A stretch of DNA of 64,000 bases from Roseiarcus sp963749715 (GCA_963749715.1 CAVVNR010000012.1:257135-321134), one strand, 5' to 3'; positions 53,364 through 62,366 are shown, counted from the stretch's first letter. Notes: generated from the sequence alone by a model not told the origin. Program-made: numbers and translations.

Positions 53364-54763
53364 CGCGCGGGAACCTCATTAACGATGGGAGAAGGCGAGG
53401 CGACCGCGCCCAGCGCCTCGGCGGCTGCGGCGGTCCTTAAGGCCAGGTCCTCCCGCCACGGCGCGGCAACGATCTGCACCCCCAGCGGCAGCGGGCCACA
53501 ACCCGCGACCGGCGCGGCGACGGTCGGCAGGCCGGCGAACGACAGCGGCTGAGTGAAGACGCCGAGATGCCCCGCCAACGGGACCCGCTGGCCGGCATGC
53601 TCGAGCCAGGTCTCGCCGATCGGATAGGCCGGGTACGGCGTCGCGGGCGCGAGGATCACGTCCACGTTCGCGAATGTCTTGGCCATTTCCGCGCAGTACC
53701 AGCGCCGCACCCGCTGCGCGCGGGCGTACCAGGCGCCGGGGACGAGCGCGCCGGCGAGGAAGCGCGCCCGCGTCTTCGGATCGAAATCGCCCGCGCGCGC
53801 GATGAGATCCTGAAGATGCAGCTCCGCCCCCTCGACCGAGGTCATGATCATCGCCGCGGCGCGGGCCGCGCCGGGCGACGGCAGCTCGATTCGCTCGGAC
53901 GCGCCCAAGGCCTGGGCGACCCGCTCGACCGCGGCGAACGCCTCCGGCGCTCCCTGGCTCGCGTAATAGCCCCCTGCGACTGCGATCCGCAGCCCGTCGA
54001 CGCCGCGCGCGAGGGTCGGGCGCGCCGGCTCCGGCGGCCTCGCGGCGCAGGCCGGATCGGCGGGATCGGGCCCCTGCATTGCGTCGTAGGCCAGCGCGAG
54101 GTCCTCGGTGGTTCGCGCCAGCGGGCCGCCGACATCGAGGCTCGCCGCGAACAGCCGCATGCCGGCGCGGCTCAAGCGCCCGATGGTCGGCCTGAGGCCG
54201 AACACGCCGCACAGCGCCGCCGGCACCCGGATCGAGCCGTTGGTGTCGGAGCCCAGCGTCAGCGGCACGAGCCCGGCGGCGACCGCCGCCGCCGAGCCTC
54301 CGGACGAACCTCCCGCGATCCGCGTCGGATCGTGAGGATTGCGAGCCGCGCCATGATGGGTGTTCTCGGTCGAGAAACCGAACGCATATTCATCCATGTT
54401 GAGGGCGCCGACCAGCACCGCGCCGGCCGCGGTCAGCCGGCGCGCGAGCGCCGCGTCCTCAGCCGCCGGCGCGCGGTCGCGGTCGATATGCGAACCGGCG
54501 ATGGTGGGGAGGCCGGCGACGTCGTAGAGGTTCTTGACCGCGAACGGGACGCCGGCCAGCGGGCCGGGGTCGCGCCCGGCGGCGATGACGGCGTCGACCG
54601 CCTGAGCCGCCGCCAGCGCGCGCTCCCTGGTGACCGCGGTGAAGGCGTTGATCGCGCCGTTCCGTGTCGCAATCGCGGCCAGCGTCTCCTCGACGACAGC
54701 GGTTGCGGCGCGCTGGCGCGAGCGTACCGCCGAGGCGATCGCGCGCGCAGTTTCCCTTGTCAT
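53360..54763 (-). CDS. AtzE-family amidase (1-carboxybiuret hydrolase subunit A / HpxY-like)
   Basis: A 467-residue amidase-signature enzyme. The Ser-cisSer-Lys triad is K77 in PFAVKNLYDVAG, S153 in IAGGSSGGSAAAVA and S177 in LGSDTNGSIRVPAALCG; the 24-residue spacing is that of the family. AtzE removes an amide from 1-carboxybiuret together with the small subunit AtzG, which is encoded directly upstream here with a four-base overlap. Related genes sit in purine (oxalurate) clusters, so the true substrate may be a purine-derived ureide. No cyanuric acid hydrolase (AtzD) is present. Confidence 0.88.
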   Translation of the reverse strand: MTRETARAIASAVRSRQRAATAVVEETLAAIATRNGAINAFTAVTRERALAAAQAVDAVIAAGRDPGPLAGVPFAVKNLYDVAGLPTIAGSHIDRDRAPAAEDAALARRLTAAGAVLVGALNMDEYAFGFSTENTHHGAARNPHDPTRIAGGSSGGSAAAVAAGLVPLTLGSDTNGSIRVPAALCGVFGLRPTIGRLSRAGMRLFAASLDVGGPLARTTEDLALAYDAMQGPDPADPACAARPPEPARPTLARGVDGLRIAVAGGYYASQGAPEAFAAVERVAQALGASERIELPSPGAARAAAMIMTSVEGAELHLQDLIARAGDFDPKTRARFLAGALVPGAWYARAQRVRRWYCAEMAKTFANVDVILAPATPYPAYPIGETWLEHAGQRVPLAGHLGVFTQPLSFAGLPTVAAPVAGCGPLPLGVQIVAAPWREDLALRTAAAAEALGAVASPSPIVNEVPAR

Positions 54764-54963
54764 CGCGCTCCTCCCTCGTCGGGAAAGAACATCGCCGCGG
54801 CGATCGTTTCCTCGGGCAAAGGGACTGCCATGAGCTGCGCGGCAACCCGCGCGAGCACGGCGAAGGCTTGGATTACGTCGCCAAGGTCGTCCGGCGCGAT
54901 CGTGAGCCCGAGGGCGGAGGCGGCCTCCGGGACGTAACGGGCCGGATCAAGCAAATCGGCCAT
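54760..54963 (-). CDS. AtzG-like small subunit (DUF4089)
   Basis: A 67-residue protein (YVPEAASALGLTIAPDDLGD, then VIQAFAVLARVAAQLMAVPL and PEETIAAAMFFPDEG) matching DUF4089, the family of AtzG, which resembles GatC and forms a heterotetramer with AtzE. Such subunits are easily missed because of their length. It overlaps atzE-like by four bases and follows the BMP gene after a single base, which ties the transporter and the hydrolase into one transcript. Confidence 0.85.
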   Translation of the reverse strand: MADLLDPARYVPEAASALGLTIAPDDLGDVIQAFAVLARVAAQLMAVPLPEETIAAAMFFPDEGGAR

Positions 54964-54964
54964 C

Positions 54965-56053
54965 CTATTTGGCCTTCCCGATCACCCCTTCAACATACCA
55001 GTCGAAGCTCCCCATCTTGTCGCCGCCCCAGGCCTCGCCGTCCTTGATCCGGACGGCCCCGGAATTGTCGGCGAGCGGGCCGGTGAACGGATTATACCCT
55101 TTGGCGATCTTGTCCGCCGCGGCGGTGACGAGGGCCTGCGTCTCTTCCGGAACCGCCGGGCCGAACGGCGCGATCGCGATCATCCCCTCGCCGAGACCCT
55201 CGCGGACCATCGCCGGCTTGAACGCTCCCTCGCTCACGCTCTTGGCGGTTGCGGTCATGAACGGACCCCAGGTGAAGCCAAGCCCGGTGATCCAGCCTTT
55301 CGGCGCCAACGCGCGCGCTTCGATCGACTGAAAGCCGATCGAATAGACGCCGCGGCTCTCCGCGACCTGAATGACGGTCGCCGGCAAATCGACGTGCATG
55401 GCGATGACGTCGGCGCCCTGATCGATGAGCGCGCCGGTCGCCGCCGCCTCCTTGGCCTTGTCGGACCAGCTGCCGGTGGCGACGACGCGCACCTCGACCT
55501 TCGGATTGACCGACCGCGCGCCGAGCGCAAAGGCGTTGATGTTGCCGATCACATATCCGATCGGCACCCCGGCGACAAAGCCCAGCGTATTGGTCTTGGT
55601 CATTCTCCCGGCGGCGACGCCCATCGGATACCAGGCGGCCTGGGTCGCGCCGAAGAAGTTGCCGAAGTTGGCGGCCTGCATCCAGCCGCCGGCGTGCTCG
55701 AAATCGACGTCCGGATGCTTCTGGGCGAGATTGAAGGCGAATTGCTGATGGCCGAAGCTGGTGGCGAAGATGAGCTTCGCGCCCTGCTGGATCATGCCTT
55801 CCATGACCCGTTCGGCCTCGGCCGATTCTGGCACGTTCTCCGCCTCGAGCACAGTCAGGCCCGGGATCGCTTCCTTCATCGCCATCAGCCCGTCGTGCAT
55901 CGAGCGATTGTAGCCATAGTCGTTGACCGATCCGACATAAATGGCCCCGACAATCAGCTTCTCGGCCGCGGCCGCAGGCCACGCCGGAGGGAGCGCCAGC
56001 AAACCCAAAAGGAACGGCAAGAGAGCGAACAGGAGCAACCTTAGCCCGGTCAT
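54965..56053 (-). CDS. BMP-family ABC substrate-binding protein (nucleoside/purine type)
   Basis: A 362-residue periplasmic protein: signal peptide ending PAAAAEK, then LIVGAIYVGSVNDYGYNRSM, FGHQQFAFNLAQKHPDVDFE, LGFVAGVPIGYVIGNINAFA and GVYSIGFQSIEARALAPKGW, the ligand-binding blocks of the BMP (PnrA/Med) family. No lipobox cysteine is present, so it is a free periplasmic protein. Members bind purine nucleosides or bases. It lies between the permease genes and the amidase genes of the operon. Confidence 0.9.
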   Translation of the reverse strand: MTGLRLLLFALLPFLLGLLALPPAWPAAAAEKLIVGAIYVGSVNDYGYNRSMHDGLMAMKEAIPGLTVLEAENVPESAEAERVMEGMIQQGAKLIFATSFGHQQFAFNLAQKHPDVDFEHAGGWMQAANFGNFFGATQAAWYPMGVAAGRMTKTNTLGFVAGVPIGYVIGNINAFALGARSVNPKVEVRVVATGSWSDKAKEAAATGALIDQGADVIAMHVDLPATVIQVAESRGVYSIGFQSIEARALAPKGWITGLGFTWGPFMTATAKSVSEGAFKPAMVREGLGEGMIAIAPFGPAVPEETQALVTAAADKIAKGYNPFTGPLADNSGAVRIKDGEAWGGDKMGSFDWYVEGVIGKAK

Positions 56054-56084
56054 GACGGCATCCTCACGTTTTCCATCGCGCGGC

Positions 56085-56957
56085 CTATTCCACGCCGAAG
56101 AAACTGCGGCCGAGCCCCGCGGGCGCGGCGGATCGTCCTCTCAAGCCCCAGAAGGTCAGAACGATGAGCGTGAGCAGGTAGGGGACCATGTTCATCAGGA
56201 ACGGCGAGACATCGACGCCGCGCGCCTGGAACTGCAGTTGCAGCAACTCGGCGCCGCCGAAGACGAGCGCGCCAACGACGGCCCAGAGCGGGTTCCAGCC
56301 GGCGAAGATGACGAGCGCGATGGCGATGAAGCCCCGCCCGGCGGTCATGCCCTCGTCCCAGGTCAGCGCCACCGCGAGCGAGAGATGCGCGCCGCCGATC
56401 CCGCCGAGCGCGCCTGCGACCGCCAGCGCCCCGTATTGCAGACGGTCCGGGCTGCGGCCGGCGGCGAACGCCGCCGCGGGGAACTCGCCGACCGCGCGCA
56501 GCATGAGGCCCCAGCGGGTGCGGTAGAGGAGACCCCACAAGACGATCGCCAGCGGCGCGGCGAGCCAGGCCAGGAGGTCGAACGAGCCCAACCGCGGCAG
56601 GCCGGGCACGATCGCGCCGACGAACGGGCGGCCGATCAGCGCGCTCGCGCCAAGTCCGAAAAAGGTCAGGCTCAGGCCGGCGGCCAGCTGATTGGCGTGG
56701 CGGGTGATGACGACGTAGCTGAAGATAAGATTGGCGGCGACGCCGGCCACCGCCGCGGCCGCGACGCCGAGATAAGGGTTGCCGGTGAGCGCGGCGCCGG
56801 CGAAGCCGGTCGAGGCGCCGACCAGCATCAGGCCCTCGAGGCCGAGATTGACGATTCCCGCGCGTTCGCCGACGAGTTCGCCAAGCGTGGCGTAGAGCAG
56901 CGATGTCCCCGAGAGGATCGCGCTCGACGCGAGAGCAATCGGGAAGGCCGCGCTCAT
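56085..56957 (-). CDS. ABC transporter permease, YufQ/NupC-like (BPD_transp_2)
   Basis: A 290-residue integral membrane protein with GELVGERAGIVNLGLEGLML, the hallmark loop of nucleoside-type permeases, VITRHANQLAAGLSLTFFGL, GLMLRAVGEFPAAAFAAGRS and AIALVIFAGWNPLWAVVGAL. It pairs with the permease encoded just upstream to form a heterodimeric channel. ATG 56957 overlaps that gene's stop; the frame above it is a shadow. Confidence 0.9.
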   Translation of the reverse strand: MSAAFPIALASSAILSGTSLLYATLGELVGERAGIVNLGLEGLMLVGASTGFAGAALTGNPYLGVAAAAVAGVAANLIFSYVVITRHANQLAAGLSLTFFGLGASALIGRPFVGAIVPGLPRLGSFDLLAWLAAPLAIVLWGLLYRTRWGLMLRAVGEFPAAAFAAGRSPDRLQYGALAVAGALGGIGGAHLSLAVALTWDEGMTAGRGFIAIALVIFAGWNPLWAVVGALVFGGAELLQLQFQARGVDVSPFLMNMVPYLLTLIVLTFWGLRGRSAAPAGLGRSFFGVE

Positions 56958-57994
56958 CGCCTCACCCCCGCCCCCCGTTCGCCGAGCACGATGAACAGGA
57001 TCGCCGCCATCAGGAGATTGATCACCGAGAACGGCACGCCCTGGGTGATCTGCAAAACATCGCCGGCCGAGCTCAGGACGGCGAACAGCGCCGCCATCGT
57101 CAGGATGCCTAGAGCGCTGCCGCCCGCGAGCCAGGCGACGAGAAAGCCCATGAAGCCGTAGCCCGGAGACAATTGCGCGACCAGCCGGCCCTGGATCGCC
57201 GAGGCTTCGGCCATTCCGGCAAGCCCGGCGACGCCGCCCGCCGCCGCCATCGAGATGATGATATAGGCGGAGACCGGAACGCCGAGCCTCAGGCTCGCCT
57301 CGGCATTGCCGCCGATCGCCCGCATTTCCAGGCCCCACCTCGTGCGGCCGAAGACGAAGCCGTAAACGCAAAGGCAGACCAAGCCGTAGAGGAGGCCGAG
57401 ATGGACGCGCGTCAAGCCGAGGGTCGGCAAGCGGGCGGCGGCGGCGAAGGCCGGAGATTCCGGATAGGAGGCGCTTTCGGAAGCTCGCCACGGCCCGAAA
57501 ATAACGAAGCTCACGATCAGCGGCGCGACATAGTTGAGGAGCAATGTGGAAATCGTCTCGTTGACGAGCTTCGCCGCGCGCAACAGTCCGGGCAAAAGCG
57601 CCCAGAGCGCGCCGCCGAGGAAGCCGAGCGCGGTCATCAGCGGGATCAGCGCCATCGCCGGCCAATGCGCGAAACCGAGCGCGCCCGCGGTCGCGAACAG
57701 CCCGCCCATATAGAGCTGCCCCTCCCCGCCGACATTGATGAGGCCGAGCCGGCTCGGCGCCGCGACCGCGACCGAGGTCAGGAGCAGCGGCGACATGCGC
57801 ACGAACAGCTCCGAGAACCCGTAGGTATTGGCGAACACATAGACGAGCGTGTCGCGACAGGCCCGCAGCGGGTCCTTGCCGTCGACGATGAGAAGGAGCG
57901 CGAAGATCGCCGACGCCGCGACAACCACGGCGAGCGCGCGCCGCGCGGCGGACGCGGCCCCGCCAAACCGGGCGAAAGCGGCCTCACGCGGCAT
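56954..57994 (-). CDS. ABC transporter permease, YufP/NupB-like (BPD_transp_2)
   Basis: A 346-residue permease with an N-terminal helix (ALAVVVAASAIFALLLIVDG), then SPLLLTSVAVAAPSRLGLIN, VGGEGQLYMGGLFATAGALG and WGLEMRAIGGNAEASLRLGV, typical of the first permease of BMP-type importers. It overlaps the ATPase stop by 11 bases and the second permease start by four. Confidence 0.9.
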   Translation of the reverse strand: MPREAAFARFGGAASAARRALAVVVAASAIFALLLIVDGKDPLRACRDTLVYVFANTYGFSELFVRMSPLLLTSVAVAAPSRLGLINVGGEGQLYMGGLFATAGALGFAHWPAMALIPLMTALGFLGGALWALLPGLLRAAKLVNETISTLLLNYVAPLIVSFVIFGPWRASESASYPESPAFAAAARLPTLGLTRVHLGLLYGLVCLCVYGFVFGRTRWGLEMRAIGGNAEASLRLGVPVSAYIIISMAAAGGVAGLAGMAEASAIQGRLVAQLSPGYGFMGFLVAWLAGGSALGILTMAALFAVLSSAGDVLQITQGVPFSVINLLMAAILFIVLGERGAGVRR

Positions 57995-59507
57995 CGGCGA
58001 TCCCCACCATCGAGGCGCCGATCGCCTCGAGGGCGAATGAATCGCGCGAAAACTCGGCCGCGATCCGTCCCTCGCGCATGACGACGATGCGATCGCTCAA
58101 CGCCAGGAGTTCATCGAGGTCCTCGGAAAACAGCATGAGGCCCGCGCCCGCCGCGCGCGCCTCGAGAAACAGGGCCCGTAGCGCCTCCGTGCCGCGCGCG
58201 TCGAGCCCGCGCGACGGATAGAGCGCGACAATCAGCTTCGGGTCGTGGGCGAGTTCGCGCGTCAGCACGAGCCGCTGCTGATTGCCGCCGGAAAGGGCGA
58301 CGACCCTGGTTTCGTAGCGGATCGGCGGCAGGCGTAGGCGCTCGGCGCTCTTCGCCATGTCGGCGGCGAGCCGCGCCCAGTCCAGGCTCACGCCCTTGCG
58401 ATAACGGCTCGTCTCGCCGAGCGCGAGATTCTCGCGCGCGGAAAGCGAAGGCGCGAGCGCCAGCCCGGCCGGGTCGTCGGGGATGCTGGCGACGCCGCGC
58501 GCCCGCGCCTTGGCCGGCGACCAGCGCGACGCGTCCTCGCCCCACAGGGTCTTCATGCCGCGGCTTGGGCGCTGAAGGCCGAGCACGAGATCGGCAAGCT
58601 CGCGCTGGCCGTTGCCGGAAACACCGGCGATCCCGAGGATTTCGCCGCTGCGCAATCCAAGCGTAACGCCGCGCAACGGAACCGCGCCCCTTGCCGGCGA
58701 GGTCGTGACGCCTTCGAGCGCAAGAAGCGCATCGCCCCCGCCTCGCGATCGAGGCGCGGGCGCGACCGGCTCGCGCGCCGGCTGTTCGCCGAACATCATG
58801 CCGACGAGCTCGGCCTCGCTTGCCTCGCGAGCCGCCGCCGAGCCGACGATCCGGCCCTGACGCATCACGACGACCCGGTCGGCGCAGGCCGCCACCTCGC
58901 GCAACTTGTGGGTGATGTAGATGACGCCATAGCCCTCGTCGCGCAGGCCGGCGAGGCTCGAGAACAGGCCCTCCGCCTCCTGCGGCGCCAGGACCTTGGT
59001 CGGCTCGTCGAAAATGAGCACGCGCGCCCCGGCCAGCAATTGCTTGAGGATCTCGACCTTCTGCTGGTCGCCGACGGCGAGCCGGCCGACCGGCAGGTTA
59101 AAATCCGCTTCGAGCCGCAGCCGCTCGGCGAGCGGGCGCATCCGGCGGCGCATCTGCGCCGGCCCGATCGCCCAGGGCGTGTCGTCGAGAAAGAGCGCGA
59201 CATTCTCCCAGACGCTCATGGCGGGGATCAGGCTGAAGTTCTGGAACACCATGCCGACGCCGTGGCGGCGGGCGTCGCGCGGCGAGGCGATGCTCGCCGG
59301 ACGTCCGGCGACGCGTATTTCGCCCGCGTCAGGCCGGTAATAGCCGTAGAGGATTTTGCACAATGTGCTCTTTCCCGCGCCGTTCTCGCCAAGGAGCGCG
59401 ACCACTTCGCCGGAATGGATCGCAAAATGGTCGACATCGTTGGCGAGCAGCGGGCCAAAGCGCTTGACCACGCCGCGAGCTTCCAGAATCGGGGCGGCTT
59501 CAGTCAT
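57984..59507 (-). CDS. ABC transporter ATPase with two nucleotide-binding domains (YufO/NupA-like)
   Basis: About 507 residues with two ABC domains in tandem. Domain 1: Walker A GENGAGKSTLCKILYG near residue 40, LAVGDQQKVEILKQLLAG, Walker B VLIFDEPTKVLAP. Domain 2: ILGIAGVSGNGQRELADLVL with a degenerate Walker A, LSGGNQQRLVLTRELAHDPK, LIVALYPSRGLDA. This asymmetric pattern is normal for sugar/nucleoside importers. It is the first gene of the seven-gene operon. The start is ATG 59507 or 59528; neither has a strong ribosome binding site. Confidence 0.9.
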   Translation of the reverse strand: MTEAAPILEARGVVKRFGPLLANDVDHFAIHSGEVVALLGENGAGKSTLCKILYGYYRPDAGEIRVAGRPASIASPRDARRHGVGMVFQNFSLIPAMSVWENVALFLDDTPWAIGPAQMRRRMRPLAERLRLEADFNLPVGRLAVGDQQKVEILKQLLAGARVLIFDEPTKVLAPQEAEGLFSSLAGLRDEGYGVIYITHKLREVAACADRVVVMRQGRIVGSAAAREASEAELVGMMFGEQPAREPVAPAPRSRGGGDALLALEGVTTSPARGAVPLRGVTLGLRSGEILGIAGVSGNGQRELADLVLGLQRPSRGMKTLWGEDASRWSPAKARARGVASIPDDPAGLALAPSLSARENLALGETSRYRKGVSLDWARLAADMAKSAERLRLPPIRYETRVVALSGGNQQRLVLTRELAHDPKLIVALYPSRGLDARGTEALRALFLEARAAGAGLMLFSEDLDELLALSDRIVVMREGRIAAEFSRDSFALEAIGASMVGIADAA

Positions 59508-59668
59508 CGGATAATCGATGGCACGCATGTTGCACGGTTATGGCGCGCGGGACGGGAATGCCCGCAAGGAATGCCGCCGGGCGGCGTCATCTCACGCCAA
59601 CCCGTTGGCTTTCGCGCTTCTCGCGCACATTTGCAGGTCGGCCGCGCCGAGGGAAATGGCAATAAAAC

Positions 59669-60604
59669 ATGCAGACGATAACCGAAAGGAATTTGCGCAG
59701 CGTCGATCTCAACCTCCTGGTCATGTTCGACGCTCTGATGGCCGAGCGGCACGTCACTCGCGCCGCGAGGCACAACGGGATCAGCCAGCCGGCGATGAGC
59801 AAGGCGCTGAACCGCCTGCGCCACTTGCTCGACGACCCGCTGTTCGAGCGCCGCGACGGCCGGATGGAGCCGACCGCACGGGCGCTCGACCTCGCCGGCC
59901 CGATCCGCAGCGCGCTCTCGGACATCTCCCGTACCCTGACCGCGCCGGAAGCGCCGAATCCGAGCCAGTTCGCCGGCGCGGTGCGGATCGCCGCGATCGA
60001 CCTGCACCAGACGACGTTATTGCCCGCGTTGACGATGGAGCTCAGGCTTCAGGCGCCGCTCATCGATCTGAGGATCCAGGTCGCCGACCGCGACCGGCTC
60101 TATGACCAGCTCGCCGACGGCGAGGTCGACGTCGCGATTGCGCCGATTCTGACCGGCATGCCGGAATTATGCGCGGAGATGCTGTGGCGCGACAGCCTCG
60201 TCACCCTGATCGGCGCGAAGAGCCGGCTCAAGCTGCCGATGACGATAGAGGCCTATGCCGGCGCCGATCACGTGGTCGACGCGGGCCACGTCCGGGTCGC
60301 GCCGGATGGCCGCGGCGCGAGCCTGGTCGATTCGATTCTCGCCGCCCGGGGCTTGAGGCGGCGAATTGCGGTCGTCCTGCCGAGTTCGTCGGCAGTCCCC
60401 CATGTCGTCGCCGCCACCGACCTCATCGCCACCCTGCCGAGCAAGATCGTGAGCGGCCTCGACATCCCCGGCCTCAGCATCGTCCCGGCGCCCCTGCCCC
60501 CGGTCGAGGTCAGCGCCCATTTGTTCTGGCACCCGCGCACCCAGAACTCCTCCTTACGCGCATGGCTCTGCAACGTCATCAAGGCGACCGCGGCGGGGCT
60601 TTAG
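59669..60604 (+). CDS. LysR-type transcriptional regulator (NodD/NahR/LinR-like)
   Basis: A 311-residue regulator with the winged helix-turn-helix LNLLVMFDALMAERHVTRAA followed by ISQPAMSKALNRLRHLLDDP and LFERRDGRMEPTARAL, and a periplasmic-binding-like effector domain from about residue 95. The RSVDLNLL start is that of the NodD/NahR branch. It is divergent from the ABC/AtzGEH operon with a 161-bp intergenic region, the standard layout for a LysR protein controlling its neighbour, with an intermediate of the pathway as likely inducer. Confidence 0.9.
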   Translation: MQTITERNLRSVDLNLLVMFDALMAERHVTRAARHNGISQPAMSKALNRLRHLLDDPLFERRDGRMEPTARALDLAGPIRSALSDISRTLTAPEAPNPSQFAGAVRIAAIDLHQTTLLPALTMELRLQAPLIDLRIQVADRDRLYDQLADGEVDVAIAPILTGMPELCAEMLWRDSLVTLIGAKSRLKLPMTIEAYAGADHVVDAGHVRVAPDGRGASLVDSILAARGLRRRIAVVLPSSSAVPHVVAATDLIATLPSKIVSGLDIPGLSIVPAPLPPVEVSAHLFWHPRTQNSSLRAWLCNVIKATAAGL

Positions 60605-61187
60605 CAGGACGCCTCGCAAATATTGCTAATACGTCAATCATCTAAGTTAGTTACTATAAAATTATAATATGTTAGAAGAGCGCATTTCTCGCTCAGGAAT
60701 CGTCATCGCGAGGAGCGAAGCGACGCGGCGATCCAGAGCAAGCGCCCCGTCCCGTTGCCCCCGATAGGGGTAGGGAAGGTTTTGGGCCTCCCCTCCCTCC
60801 GAACCGTACATAGGCAAAAGGCGAAAACCAGAAGCCCGAGCCATAGAAGCCGCCCCCGTTCCAGAACCTGCCGTTGCGGCTCCAGCGGTTCCCACCCCGC
60901 CACGCCCATGAGGGGCGGCTCCCGTGCCGCGAACCCAGCACGAACATATGGCCATGAACGGGGCCGCCCCGCACGAGCGGGGTAAACCGGACATATCGTC
61001 TGCTAGCGACAATCGAGGCCGACGCGCGTGACAGACGACCAATCCGTGATAAACTTTTCCATGGATGGCTTCCCTTCAGATGGGGTTTCGACAACGACCA
61101 TCTTGGCACACTGATGCCGTTCGGGGCGCCGTCCACCCCGTCACAGTAATTCCCCCGGCCTCGTCTCCATTGAACTTGAGGACACGA
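60605..61187. other. rearranged stretch: AT-rich patch and IS110 fragment, no intact gene
   Basis: About 55 bases at 60615-60670 are strikingly AT-rich for this genome. From there a minus-strand open frame reads a Gly/Trp/Phe-rich sequence (NGRFWNGGGFYGSGFWFSPF) without a start of its own; it is fused to the first 19 residues of an IS110-like transposase (KFITDWSSVTRVGLD), which ends abruptly at about 61012. Confidence 0.5.
61012..61149 (-). repeat. IS110 5'-end fragment, copy 1 of a 138-bp direct repeat
   Basis: This segment is nearly identical to 62852-62989 and holds the upstream region and first codons (KFITDWSSVTRVGLD) of an IS110-family transposase on the minus strand. The coding part is cut off after VGLD. 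The two copies have the same orientation and lie 1,840 bp apart. Confidence 0.7.
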
Positions 61188-61373
61188 ATGCGGATCCCAA
61201 TCATCCTTACGGTTGCGGCGCTCGCGCTCTCCGGGTGCAACGCCAATCAGAACGTCAATCCTTCGTCGCAGACGGCGTCCCAGATCTTCGCCGGCCGGTA
61301 CGAGGACGCCAATCCTTACGATCCCATCAGCTACGCGCAGAACCAAACCGGGCGCGGGGGCGGCGGCCACTAA
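61188..61373 (+). CDS. small lipoprotein, hypothetical
   Basis: A 61-residue protein starting MRIPIILTVAALALSGCNAN, a clear lipoprotein signal with lipobox LSGC, followed by a short polar Asn/Gln/Tyr-rich tail ending GRGGGGH. ATG 61188 has TTGAGG ten bases upstream. The function is unknown; it lies between the two IS110 fragments. Confidence 0.6.
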   Translation: MRIPIILTVAALALSGCNANQNVNPSSQTASQIFAGRYEDANPYDPISYAQNQTGRGGGGH

Positions 61374-61828
61374 GAGCCGAGCGCGACAAAGGCCGACGGC
61401 TAAGCCTGTCGCAGAAGGGCTGGCGCGGCTGGGGGAATGCGGGAATGCGGTGGGAATGCGGTGACACTTGCATCTTTTTCTAATTGTATGAGAGGGCGGT
61501 CATATAGGTTGCGGAGGCGCCCGGTTCTGTGTCGTCAAGGGAATCATGCGCAATCCCCGCGCATAATCCCCGTGATCCGTAATCCCTTCCGCTGATAGAG
61601 CGCGCGAGCCCTCGCCGGCAGGACCGGCGCGATCCGTGCCTCGCCCTCGTCGACATGAGCCTCGAGCCAGGCCGGATCACCCTGCGCTGCCGCTACGAGA
61701 GGAAGACGGGATCGCGCTCATGAGCGCGATCGGGAACCCAAGGCCGCCGGGGCGCTGGTCGGAAAAGTGCGAATGCCGCAGAATAGAGTAAGCTATCGCT
61801 GTCACCCCTGGCTACCCGGAGGAAAACC
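61374..61828. other. 455-bp stretch with a possible acetyltransferase tail, no intact gene
   Basis: On the minus strand a frame ending near 61547 reads RARALYQRKGLRITGIMRGD, similar to the last block of GNAT acetyltransferases, but no start or upstream motifs remain. At 61460-61473 ggtgacacttgcat is the inverse of atgcaagtgtcacc, which ends both copies of the duplication at 62070-62630. Confidence 0.35.
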
Positions 61829-62215
61829 ATGAAATCTCGATCTACTGCAGCGTTGGCGTTGTTGGCGGGCGCTGCGATCGGCGCCGTCGCGGTTCAAGGC
61901 CTCCATGCACAGACCAAGACGCCGGTTTATGTCGTCACCGAAACAGCCATTTCGGATTTGGACGCCTACCAGAAAGAGTACGTCCCGATTGTCCAGGCCA
62001 CGATCAAGGCGTCAGGCGGCCGCCTCCTCGCCGCCGGGCAGAATATCGCTGCGCTCGAAGGGCCGCCGCCCGGAACGCGGGTCGCCATCAGCCAGTTCGC
62101 CAGCCTCGACGCCGTTCAGGCCTGGCGCGCATCTGCAGATTACCAGGCCGCGCGGAAGATCGGCGACAAATACGCGAAATTCCGCACCTTCGCCATCGAG
62201 GGCGTCCCTCAATAG
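61829..62215 (+). CDS. DUF1330 family protein, exported
   Basis: A 128-residue protein with a signal peptide (STAALALLAGAAIGAVAVQG, cut near LHAQ) and a DUF1330 ferredoxin-like domain: PVYVVTETAISDLDAYQKEY, VPIVQATIKASGGRLLAAGQ, FASLDAVQAWRASADYQAAR and KFRTFAIEGV. Proteins of this family form small dimeric barrels of unknown function, related to antibiotic-biosynthesis monooxygenases. GGAGG lies before the ATG. The last 48 codons are duplicated 297 bp downstream. Confidence 0.85.
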   Translation: MKSRSTAALALLAGAAIGAVAVQGLHAQTKTPVYVVTETAISDLDAYQKEYVPIVQATIKASGGRLLAAGQNIAALEGPPPGTRVAISQFASLDAVQAWRASADYQAARKIGDKYAKFRTFAIEGVPQ

Positions 62216-62334
62216 AACATGTCACCCCCGCGAGCGACCGTCCCTTATGTCACCCTGCGAAAAGCGGGGTCCAGTTTGCAGCCGCAGACGCCAATCGCTG
62301 ATGAAAGGGAAATATGCAAGTGTCACCATAATAC
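62070..62334 (+). repeat. direct repeat unit 1 (about 264 bp)
   Basis: Covers the 3' end of the DUF1330 gene and about 115 bp beyond, to atgcaagtgtcaccataatac. It is about 97% identical to 62367-62630. Confidence 0.8.
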
Positions 62335-62366
62335 CCACGTCGTTCATGCGCCGGCGGGATGAGCTT

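Noticed and set aside
61547..61680. Possible GNAT acetyltransferase C-terminus on the minus strand
   Set aside because: Only one short block (ARALYQRKGLRITG) fits; no start and no acetyl-CoA motif, so it is noted only in the gap entry.
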